Of a stretch of 41,163 nt of DNA, positions 1-8,397 are shown in pieces (the stretch's first letter is position 1; every line of letters begins with the position of its first letter). The notes beneath the pieces were generated by a model that did no database searches, was not told where the DNA came from, and was given only the letters and a program-made list of their open reading frames with translations. The position numbers were made by a program, and so were the translations under genes. This stretch comes from an uncultured beta proteobacterium (GTDB taxonomy: Bacteria; Pseudomonadota; Gammaproteobacteria; Burkholderiales; Burkholderiaceae_C): assembly GCA_903928635.1 (NCBI GenBank), contig CAIYRQ010000239.1:1-41163 (forward strand), in the 5' to 3' direction.

Positions 1-1
1 G

Positions 2-481
2 GCCGGCGAATTTGATGCCCGCACCGACAAGCCGATTCTGCGCATCAGCCGCCGCCACCACGGCAACGTCAAGAGCAGCGTGCTCACGCAAGACTTTGTG
101 CACGGCTCCGACTACGCGGCGCTGGCCGAAGCGGCCCACACATTCAAAGACCTGTTGGGCGAAGGCGCACGCGTCATGCGTGGCGAGGGCGAGCGTGCCA
201 AAGAAGAAAAAGTCAGCGATTTCCGCGAAGCCATGGCCTGGCTCATCACCCAAGCCGAAAACGCCACCGCACGCCAGCGTTACAAAGGGCTGGGCGAAAT
301 GAACCCCGCCCAACTGTGGGAAACCACCATGGATCCCACTGTGCGTCGCCTGCTGAAAGTGCAAATCGACGATGCCATCGAAGCCGACCGCGTGTTCACC
401 ATGCTGATGGGCGACGATGTGGAGCCGCGCCGCGAATTTATTGAGACCAACGCGCTGCGTGCGGGGAATATCGATATCTAA
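2..481 (+). CDS. gyrB: DNA gyrase subunit B, C-terminal part (5' truncated by window edge)
   Basis: Open frame from base 2 ([32 protein letters not shown]...), C-terminal toprim/GyrB motifs [23 protein letters not shown] and [14 protein letters not shown]. Confidence 0.93.
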   Translation, partial: AGEFDARTDKPILRISRRHHGNVKSSVLTQDFVHGSDYAALAEAAHTFKDLLGEGARVMRGEGERAKEEKVSDFREAMAWLITQAENATARQRYKGLGEMNPAQLWETTMDPTVRRLLKVQIDDAIEADRVFTMLMGDDVEPRREFIETNALRAGNIDI

Positions 482-646
482 GGCGTTGTAGGTTCTCTAT
501 CGCAACCGCCGAATCCGTAGCGCACTACCTTGAGGCTAGCCGTGTTCACGTTTAAATCTTTGGCTTGGGCATGAGTCTTCTCGTGCCTGGTCGGTCACCA
601 CACTGGTCGTCTATATTGAGAATCGCGAGCACCACTGATGATCCTG

Positions 647-1846
647 TCAATCCTTGAGTTCGACCCCCAATTCCCGCGCAACGTCAGCCGAATGTTGACC
701 CGTTTGCGCCGGATGCGCTAGCTGTTGCGACTCAACTGCGGAAAAACGCACGGGAGGCCGTACTTCAATGTATTTGCCCTCGGTAGGATGATCGCGCTCG
801 ACAAATAAGCCAGATGCCTTGAGCTGGGGATCAATCAACAAATCGTCTATCGTGTTGATCTTGCTCGCGGGAATATCAATGTCCGCAAAAACGGTCAACC
901 ATTCATCGGTCGTTCTCTCCGGTAAAACGCGCGCCATGTGTTCATAAAGCCGGTGTGCGTTCTCACGACGGAGCATGAGTGTTGTTAATCCCGGCTCTTG
1001 AAGTACATCGGTACGCCCCACCAATTCAAAAAATTTGATCCAACGTCCGTCCTGATACGGAGCAACGACGATATAACTATCCTTCGTGCGCATCGGCTGC
1101 CGAGTGGGGTCCAGTTGCCTTGCATAGCCACTTGGGCCAATTGCCGGAACAAATGTTTTTTCATAGAGATGATCGACGGTAGTAAAGCTGGCGACGGCCT
1201 CCATCATCGGCACCTCGACATACTGTCCCTCGCCGGTACGTAGGCGATGAATGACGGCTGCAAGGACCGCATAGACTGCATGCAAACCAGACACTTTGTC
1301 AGCCATCGTCATTGGGAAAAAGCGAGGCGCGGGATTTCCGTCGACGCGGGGTAGAAGTGAAGCCACGCCGGAGGCCGCTTGAATAATATCGTCATAGGCA
1401 GGAAGCCCTGAATGGGGACCACGGGTGTCGAAGCCCGCGCAATGGACATAAATAATGTCGGGCCGGAGTTTTTTAACAGCTTCGTAGCCAAGGCCTGCGC
1501 GTTCAATGGCGTCAGGGCGGATGTTATGAATGAAGATGTCGCTACTCTCGACCAACTTGTTCATTGCGCGGCGACCAGATTCCGTTTTCAAATCCCACAC
1601 CACGGAGCGCTTACCCCGGTTCATTCGCATGTGCAGGGCCCCCATCAGCGGGGTTTTTGCGGACTTACCAATATTCCTGGAGATGTCGCCACCCTCGGGC
1701 TCGACCTTGATAACGTCGGCACCCAAATCAGCAAGAATTTGAGTGCAGTAAGGGCCAAAGACGACGGTGGTCATGTCGGCTACGCGCATTCCACTAATGA
1801 GAGACGGCTTCATATTGGATTCCATGTGTTCGACGCCTGAACGCAC
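647..1846 (-). CDS. Type III (CaiB/BaiF family) acyl-CoA transferase; start may be 1846, 1825 or 1813
   Basis: GMRVADMTTVVFGPYCTQILADLGADVIKVEP N-terminus, PAYDDIIQAASG catalytic-Asp region. Confidence 0.88.
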   Translation of the reverse strand: MRSGVEHMESNMKPSLISGMRVADMTTVVFGPYCTQILADLGADVIKVEPEGGDISRNIGKSAKTPLMGALHMRMNRGKRSVVWDLKTESGRRAMNKLVESSDIFIHNIRPDAIERAGLGYEAVKKLRPDIIYVHCAGFDTRGPHSGLPAYDDIIQAASGVASLLPRVDGNPAPRFFPMTMADKVSGLHAVYAVLAAVIHRLRTGEGQYVEVPMMEAVASFTTVDHLYEKTFVPAIGPSGYARQLDPTRQPMRTKDSYIVVAPYQDGRWIKFFELVGRTDVLQEPGLTTLMLRRENAHRLYEHMARVLPERTTDEWLTVFADIDIPASKINTIDDLLIDPQLKASGLFVERDHPTEGKYIEVRPPVRFSAVESQQLAHPAQTGQHSADVARELGVELKD

Positions 1847-1948
1847 CTTGAGCGATGCGCTTGCGGTGTCCAGTTAGGCATAATTGATTAGCCAGCGAGT
1901 GCCATTGCAATCAATCATGGAGCATAGGCCTTGGCCGCCCAGTCGCCA

Positions 1949-1964
1949 TCGTCGAAAGCGACGA
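1949..1964. promoter_or_regulatory. Palindromic operator site 1 (TCGTCGAAAGCGACGA), between divergent CoA-transferase and LAL regulator genes
   Basis: Perfect 6-bp arms. Minus-strand -10-like TATGCT begins exactly 22 nt away (1926-1921); plus-strand GAGAAT begins 23 nt away (1988-1993). Confidence 0.85.
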
Positions 1965-2017
1965 CCAGCATTCAGCCCTTCAGCCGCGAGAATTCAGCGT
2001 CAAGCCATATCGTCTAG

Positions 2018-4711
2018 ATGTCATATAAGAAAACGTCACCTGCAACGCCTCCACGGTCATCCGTTGTAGCTGCGGCAAAGCTGACTCCGCCCGCCATTCA
2101 GACCAGTCAGGTTTCTCGGACGGAACTATTGAATCTGGTCGGGCGAAACTCGGGGGCCAAGCTAATCATGGTGCACTCTGCAGCAGGTTTTGGCAAGACG
2201 ACGCTGATGGCGCAAATGCTGCACCGCTTTCGTAGCGAAGGCGTACGCACTGCTTGGCTCACACTGGATGCCTCCGACAACGATTCATCGCGATTTCTTT
2301 CAAGCCTGAGTGCAGCAGTGGAGTTGCCGTTATTGGATTCAAAGGCGGATTGGAAGCCCAATGACGTTGTCGAGCGTTTGGCCCGGGAGACTGCTCCTTT
2401 CACTTTGTTTTTTGACGATTTCGAAGCAATCGTAGATACGTCCGTGCTGACGGTTGTGCAATCTCTTATCGAGGGACTACAACAGGGCAGTCGAATCATC
2501 ATTGGCTCCCGAGGCTTGCCCGCGCTCCCCGTGTCCCGACTTCGAGCGCGCGGCCAGATGCTGGAAATTGATACGGAATCCTTGCGCTTTAGCTTGGATG
2601 AAGCCAATGACCTGTTTCGAAAACAACTTGGAAACAGTGCTCGAGAAAGTTTTATTCGCCGGGTACACCAGGACACTGAAGGCTGGGTGACAGCGCTGTG
2701 GCTGGCTTCTCGCTCTCTGCCAGGACCTCAAGAACAAGAAACGTACCTCACAGAAAATTTTTCTGGTTCATCGCGTGCGATTGCAGACTACCTTGCGGAC
2801 GATGTTTTTAGCCAGCAGCCTGCAGTCATCAAAGATTTTCTTTTGCGGTGCAGCATTCTTCGCCATCTGGAAATTCCGCTTTGCCAAGCATTGATGCCCA
2901 ATTCCGATTCGGCGTTTATTCTTGAGCAATTAGAGACCCAAAATCTGTTTTTGGTCGCTTTGCCGGGGCCAACGCCTGCCTGGCGCTTTCACCGACTTTT
3001 TGCCCGTTTTCTGCAAAACCGCTTGCTACGTGAGCGCCCTCAAGACATAGAGCGATTGCATCTTTTGGCATCTGCCTGGTATGAATCTGTGGGACGGCCG
3101 GTTCCAGCGGTCGATCATGCAATCGACGCCGGTGATTACCCGGTTGCTCTCGAGTTGCTGACAGTGCATGCGCAGCGGCTTCTGGAAGAGGGGCGGATGC
3201 GTTTGCTTGCTCAGTGGTTTGACGCCATCCCGAAGTCAGCGATAAAGGAACATCCCGTACTGCAAGCGGTTGCCGTGTGGGCTACGCTTTTTACCGGTGG
3301 TCCAGTCCAGGCATCCGAGCGACTGGAAAGTTCAAGTTGCCTGGAAAGCAAGAATGTCGAGGTGCAGGCACACGTCAACGCGCTCCGTCCACTGTTGTTG
3401 ACCATGCGCGACCAGTATGACGAGGCAATCGTACTTGGGAGTGAATGCCTTGCCAAACTTCCATCATGTAATCCGTATGCTGACGGCGTATTGAGAAATG
3501 CAATGGCGCATGCATTCACGGTCGTAGGAGAAATAGGGCGCGCAAAAAAGCTGGTTGATGAAGCCCGGCAACACACAGGCGACACCAACTTCAATCGCAT
3601 GTACGCGGAATCTATTGATGGCATGATCGATTTCCAGGCTGGCCGTTTGCGCATGGCAACCTCGCACTTTAGAGACAGCCTGAATGCGACCCGTGCACAA
3701 AGTAATAACTTTGCCAGCGGGAACGCATGGGCAGGAATTCTTTACGCAGGTGCACTCTACGAAGCAAATGAACTAGAAACGGCGGAGCGACTGGTGGATC
3801 TTCACCTTCCCACTGCTTGCGCGACTGGACTGCCCGGACATATTGGCGCTGGCTATCTCATAAGAGCACGTATTGCGTTTAGCAAGGGGGAGTTCGACAA
3901 AAGCTTTGAAGCACTCACCGAAATGGAATACATGGCACACCACAGACAGTTGCCGCGTATTGTTGCAAACGCCAAGATGGAGCGTTCCAGGTTGCTGCTT
4001 TTACAAGGCGACGCGCAGGCCTCAAAGGAGGAGCTGGACCGGGTCGGGTCGGAGGAATTGCAAGAACGCCTTTCGCGTCAGCGGCTCGCTGCGAATGAGG
4101 TGTATTACCCGGCTTTAGCCCGTGTTTGTTGGACGCTTCACTTTGGCGACTCGCACGCAGTCATCGCTTGGCTCGAGCAGGAGCTCGCAACCACGCTAGA
4201 ACAAAACCGACACCGCCGAGCATTGCGACTGCAAGCGCTTTACAGCCTCGCGCTTCAGCGCAGCGGTAATCCTAAAGAAGCGGCAAAGGTAATGTCCACT
4301 GCGCTCCGGCTCGCAGCCCAGGAAGGTTTTATTCGATCCATTGCGGACGAGGGCCCCGAGGTAGGGCGAATTATTCAGCGCCTTTATTCACTTCAACTCG
4401 AAATGCCTGCCAATCGGAGTGATCCAGCGCGCCTTCAGTTTATGGAGAAACTGCTGAAAGCGTTTGGGCAATTACCGCAGGAATCGTCTCAGCCCGACCA
4501 AAGAAGTAGCCTTGTTGAGGCGCTGACAAGAAAAGAAATCCAGATACTTCAGCTTGTCGCAGAAGGCTATTCAAATGCAAGACTGGCCGAACAATTGACG
4601 GCATCGGACAGCACCATTCGCACCCATCTTCGTAACATCAATTCAAAACTTGGCGCGGGCAGCCGCGCAGAAGCAGTGGTGATTGGAAGGCAATTTGGCG
4701 TCATCCGATGA
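2018..4711 (+). CDS. LAL-type (MalT/AlkS-like) transcriptional regulator: STAND/AAA ATPase plus TPR-like region plus C-terminal LuxR HTH
   Basis: Walker A HSAAGFGKTTLM, FFDDFEAI Walker B-like motif, C-terminal LTRKEIQILQLVAEGYSNARLAEQLTASDSTIRTHLRNINSKLGAGSRAEAV. Confidence 0.92.
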   Translation: MSYKKTSPATPPRSSVVAAAKLTPPAIQTSQVSRTELLNLVGRNSGAKLIMVHSAAGFGKTTLMAQMLHRFRSEGVRTAWLTLDASDNDSSRFLSSLSAAVELPLLDSKADWKPNDVVERLARETAPFTLFFDDFEAIVDTSVLTVVQSLIEGLQQGSRIIIGSRGLPALPVSRLRARGQMLEIDTESLRFSLDEANDLFRKQLGNSARESFIRRVHQDTEGWVTALWLASRSLPGPQEQETYLTENFSGSSRAIADYLADDVFSQQPAVIKDFLLRCSILRHLEIPLCQALMPNSDSAFILEQLETQNLFLVALPGPTPAWRFHRLFARFLQNRLLRERPQDIERLHLLASAWYESVGRPVPAVDHAIDAGDYPVALELLTVHAQRLLEEGRMRLLAQWFDAIPKSAIKEHPVLQAVAVWATLFTGGPVQASERLESSSCLESKNVEVQAHVNALRPLLLTMRDQYDEAIVLGSECLAKLPSCNPYADGVLRNAMAHAFTVVGEIGRAKKLVDEARQHTGDTNFNRMYAESIDGMIDFQAGRLRMATSHFRDSLNATRAQSNNFASGNAWAGILYAGALYEANELETAERLVDLHLPTACATGLPGHIGAGYLIRARIAFSKGEFDKSFEALTEMEYMAHHRQLPRIVANAKMERSRLLLLQGDAQASKEELDRVGSEELQERLSRQRLAANEVYYPALARVCWTLHFGDSHAVIAWLEQELATTLEQNRHRRALRLQALYSLALQRSGNPKEAAKVMSTALRLAAQEGFIRSIADEGPEVGRIIQRLYSLQLEMPANRSDPARLQFMEKLLKAFGQLPQESSQPDQRSSLVEALTRKEIQILQLVAEGYSNARLAEQLTASDSTIRTHLRNINSKLGAGSRAEAVVIGRQFGVIR

Positions 4712-4732
4712 CGTCGATAGATCGCCGCTGAC

Positions 4733-4748
4733 TCGTCGGAAGCGACGA
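4733..4748. promoter_or_regulatory. Palindromic operator site 2 (TCGTCGGAAGCGACGA)
   Basis: Perfect palindrome arms; 22 nt to TATAGT (4771-4776), which lies 7 nt before ATG 4784. Confidence 0.87.
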
Positions 4749-4783
4749 CCTGCTCTACGAGTGGAGTTCCTATAGTTGTTCTC

Positions 4784-6292
4784 ATGAACACATTGCTAGA
4801 TCGCTCGCCGGTAATCATCGGGGTTGGCGAAGTTACCCAGAAGACCAAAGATCTTCAAAAATCCTCGGAGCCCTTGGACCTCATGGAGTCCGCATTGCGC
4901 GCCGCTGAGAAGGACGCGGGCAATGCACTCCTGAAGATGATCGATTCACTGGATGTGATTCAGGAATTTTCTTGGCCCTACGCTGACGCGCCAGCGCAGT
5001 TGAGTGATCGCCTGGGCATCCATCCCAAACACTGCGTCTATGGCCCTGTTGGCGGTGAGACGCCTGTGTATTTCATCCATGAAGCTGCGCTTCGCATCTG
5101 GCAAGGCGAATCCGAGGTGGCTGCCATTGTTGGGGCTGAAGCACAGTACGCCGTGACTTCGGCCCAAAAACAGGGTGCTGCACTTGCATGGTCACCCCGC
5201 GACCCCTCAGCCAAGTTGATCAGGGGCACAGACTACCTCCATCGGATGGCTGTTGAATTGGGGGTTGCTTCGCCTGCGACTGTGTACCCGTTCTATGAAA
5301 ATGCCACCCTGGCCGCGTGGGGGCAGACCCCTGAACAAGCGCGTGCAGAGTCAGGCAAGCTATGGGAAAAGTGCTCGTCTGTCGCGGCATTAAACCCCTA
5401 TTCCTGGCAGCAGCAGTCCTACACCGCTGAAGAAATCGCCAGTCCGAGTGAGGCAAACCGAATTGTGGCTTGGCCTTACACCGTGCAGATGGTTGCCAAT
5501 CCGCAGGTCAATCAAGGAGCCGCGGTTCTTCTGACGAGTCGTGGCAAGGCGAGGCAATTAGGTATTCCAGATGAGCGCATGGTCCATGTTTGGTGTGGTG
5601 CTGCCGCAAATGAGCCAGCCGACTATCTGCATAGAGATCAATATGTGCGAGTTCATTCGCAAGAAGCTGTTCTCGAAAAAATATTGCAACAAGTTGGCGA
5701 TCTGGGCAGATTTGATCAGCTTGAGCTGTACAGCTGTTTTCCTATTGTTCCCAAGATGGCGAGAAGAACACTGGCGCTGGGCGCGGACACTGTTGTGACC
5801 TGCACAGGGGGTCTCAGCTTCTTTGGTGCACCGCTAAACAACTACATGACGCACGCAACATCAGCCATGGTGCGGGCTTTGAGGGGGCAGCAAAACTCAA
5901 TAGGTCTGTTGTACGGTCAGGGAGGATATCTGACAAAGCACCATGCCATCGTTCTGGGAAGCCATGCAAGCGCCACCTCCCGTTTGTCAGCGGATTACAG
6001 CGTCCAAGAGACAGCCGACTCAAGACGACACGGGGTTCCTGCGCTGCAAATGAACTACAGCGGACCGGCGTCCATAGAGTCATTCACCGTGATCTATCGA
6101 AAAGATACCAGCATGTCCCACGGCGTGGTGATCCTGCGTTCGCCGCACGGGACCCGTCTATTGGCAAAAGTAAGCTCGACGGATCAGCGAAGCATGCAAG
6201 TCTTGACCAGCATGCGTAATTCACCAATCGGTATATCCGGCCACGTTTCTATCGGTACCGATGCAATACCTTTGTGGGAGATTTCGCAATGA
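4784..6292 (+). CDS. Thiolase-like protein with C-terminal extension (TLP1-type; annotated in many genomes as acetyl-CoA acetyltransferase)
   Basis: RSPVIIGVGEVTQ N-terminus, GGLSFFGAPLNNYMTHA, ~100-aa C-terminal OB-like extension; the usual NxxCxSG nucleophile region reads GPVGGETP. Confidence 0.85.
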   Translation: MNTLLDRSPVIIGVGEVTQKTKDLQKSSEPLDLMESALRAAEKDAGNALLKMIDSLDVIQEFSWPYADAPAQLSDRLGIHPKHCVYGPVGGETPVYFIHEAALRIWQGESEVAAIVGAEAQYAVTSAQKQGAALAWSPRDPSAKLIRGTDYLHRMAVELGVASPATVYPFYENATLAAWGQTPEQARAESGKLWEKCSSVAALNPYSWQQQSYTAEEIASPSEANRIVAWPYTVQMVANPQVNQGAAVLLTSRGKARQLGIPDERMVHVWCGAAANEPADYLHRDQYVRVHSQEAVLEKILQQVGDLGRFDQLELYSCFPIVPKMARRTLALGADTVVTCTGGLSFFGAPLNNYMTHATSAMVRALRGQQNSIGLLYGQGGYLTKHHAIVLGSHASATSRLSADYSVQETADSRRHGVPALQMNYSGPASIESFTVIYRKDTSMSHGVVILRSPHGTRLLAKVSSTDQRSMQVLTSMRNSPIGISGHVSIGTDAIPLWEISQ

Positions 6293-7092
6293 ACAATACC
6301 GCTTCGCACGCGCCCGCAGGTGAAGCAACGGTTAGCTGTTTCAAGCGGGACGACCATATTGCAGTGGTTTCACTGAACCGGCCTGCCGCAAGAAATGCGG
6401 TCAACAGCGATATGGCACAGGCACTGCATGCCATTGTGGAGCAGACGGAGGAAGACCCTGACATTTGGGTCGTCGTGATTTTCGGTGGCCTTGGTGACGT
6501 ATTTTGTGCGGGCGCTGACCTCAAAGAAGTTGCGGCAGGTCGTGGCGCCAGCCTTTTCACCTCACACGGATTTGCAGGCTTGGTCTATTCGCAAAGGAGG
6601 AAACCCTGGATCGCTGCGGTCAATGGCAAAGCATTGGCAGGTGGTTTTGAAATCGTGCTTTCATGTGATCTGGTGGTCGCTGCTACCGACGCGAGCTTTG
6701 GATTGCCCGAAGTATCTCGTGGCTTGCTCGCCGCTGCGGGTGGGCTGTATCGCTTGCCTCGCGCCATTCCGAGAAATATCGCTGTTGAATTGGTCATTAC
6801 CGCTGACGCGATCGATGCGCATCGGGCTGCCTCGCTGGGTTTTGTGAACAGGGTTGTCGAAAGAGACCAAGTTCTGCCAGAAGCCATTCGGCTTGCAGAA
6901 CGTATCACCCGCAACGCACCCGTCGCGGTACGAGAAAGTTTAAAGGTCGCCCGTCGCATTCACGATCTTGATGAAGAGAATCTACGCCTGTTGACCCAGG
7001 AATGCAGGGAAAATGCCTTCGCATCGGAAGACTTTAAAGAAGGTCCACGAGCGTTTGTAGAAAAACGCGCCCCACGTTGGACTGGCAGATAA
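6289..7092 (+). CDS. Enoyl-CoA hydratase/isomerase (crotonase) family protein
   Basis: VSLNRPAARNAVNSDM, GDVFCAGADLKEV, ALAGGFEIVLSCDLVVAATDASFGLPEVSRG; ATGA overlap with upstream stop; the 6274 start of the ORF track is a GTG. Confidence 0.9.
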   Translation: MNNTASHAPAGEATVSCFKRDDHIAVVSLNRPAARNAVNSDMAQALHAIVEQTEEDPDIWVVVIFGGLGDVFCAGADLKEVAAGRGASLFTSHGFAGLVYSQRRKPWIAAVNGKALAGGFEIVLSCDLVVAATDASFGLPEVSRGLLAAAGGLYRLPRAIPRNIAVELVITADAIDAHRAASLGFVNRVVERDQVLPEAIRLAERITRNAPVAVRESLKVARRIHDLDEENLRLLTQECRENAFASEDFKEGPRAFVEKRAPRWTGR

Positions 7093-7130
7093 ATTGGAGG
7101 CGCGAGGCGACCGGAAATCGTCGCCTTCAC

Positions 7131-7146
7131 TCGTCGAATCCGACGA
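7131..7146. promoter_or_regulatory. Palindromic operator site 3 (TCGTCGAATCCGACGA)
   Basis: Perfect palindrome arms; 22 nt to TACATT (7169-7174), which lies 6 nt before ATG 7181. Confidence 0.86.
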
Positions 7147-7180
7147 TCCAAATTCTGGGTTGGAGACATACATTGAATGC

Positions 7181-8386
7181 ATGAACAATGTATATATCTA
7201 CGATCACGTGCGCACCCCGCGCGGCAAGGGCCGGTTTGATGGCGCACTGCACACCGTGCCGCCTGTCCATCTCGCCGCCACTGTTTTGCGTGCTCTCAAA
7301 GAGCGCAATCAAATAGACCCTGACGATATCGAAGACGTTGGACTGGGCGTCGTGATGCCCATTGGCGAACAAGGCGCGGACATCACCCGGTCTGCGCTCT
7401 TGATGGCGCACTATGGTGAAGATGTTTCTGGTTACCAGCTCAACCGGTTCTGCACTTCCGGTCTTGACACCGTGAAGATGGGATTTGGTCTGATTGGTTC
7501 CGGGCAGGCCGACGCCGTCATTGGGGGTGGTGTCGAATCCATGTCACGCGTTGCGATTGGATCGGACGGCGGATCAGCCTACACCGACACCACCATTGGC
7601 AGGCAGTACCCCTATATCCCCAATGGTGTGTGCGCGGATCTCATGGCGGCATTGGACGGGTTTAGCCGTGACGATATCGACGCCTATGCCGTTGAAAGTC
7701 AGCGTCGCGCTGGAATCGCCCAAGAAGACGGCCGATTTAATGCTTCGTTAGTTCCTGTGAAAAATGCGTTTGGCGAAACCCTTTTGCAGCGAGACGAATT
7801 AGTGCGTCCTGGCACGACGCTCGCGGATCTGGCCAAACTGAAACCGAGCTTTGTCGCAGCGGGGGATTCGGGCTTTGACTCCATTGTTCTTCGCCGCTAT
7901 CCGCAGCTTGAGTCGATTCCCCACATTCACACGGGGGGAACCTCCAGCGGAATCGTGGACGGAGCATGCGCCGTCTTGCTGGGCAGCGACGCATACGGAA
8001 AAAAGCAGGGACTGCGCGCTCGCGCTCGGATTGTTGCGGCAGCAACCTGTGCTTCTGAACCGCTGATCAGCCTTGGCGGCCCCATACCAGTGACAGACAA
8101 AGTGCTGGCGAGGGCCGGACTGAAGATTGAGGACATTGACCTTTTCGAGGTAAATGAAGCTTTCGCAGTTGTACCCATGCGCTACATGCGACATTTCGGA
8201 ATTGATCGTGATCGTATGAATCCCAATGGTGGAGCGATCGCGCTTGGCCATCCTCTTGGGGCTACAGGCGCCATCCTCCTTGGCACGGCGCTGGACGAAC
8301 TTGAACGTCGAGGGAAGTCTCGGGCACTGATTACGCTGTGCGCCGCCGAAGGTCAATCTACCGCAGTGATCATCGAACGCGTCTAA
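7181..8386 (+). CDS. Acetyl-CoA acyltransferase (canonical thiolase)
   Basis: [65 protein letters not shown]; start re-set from 7094 to ATG 7181 ([17 protein letters not shown]). Confidence 0.92.
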   Translation: MNNVYIYDHVRTPRGKGRFDGALHTVPPVHLAATVLRALKERNQIDPDDIEDVGLGVVMPIGEQGADITRSALLMAHYGEDVSGYQLNRFCTSGLDTVKMGFGLIGSGQADAVIGGGVESMSRVAIGSDGGSAYTDTTIGRQYPYIPNGVCADLMAALDGFSRDDIDAYAVESQRRAGIAQEDGRFNASLVPVKNAFGETLLQRDELVRPGTTLADLAKLKPSFVAAGDSGFDSIVLRRYPQLESIPHIHTGGTSSGIVDGACAVLLGSDAYGKKQGLRARARIVAAATCASEPLISLGGPIPVTDKVLARAGLKIEDIDLFEVNEAFAVVPMRYMRHFGIDRDRMNPNGGAIALGHPLGATGAILLGTALDELERRGKSRALITLCAAEGQSTAVIIERV

Positions 8387-8397
8387 AGGCCTGATAC

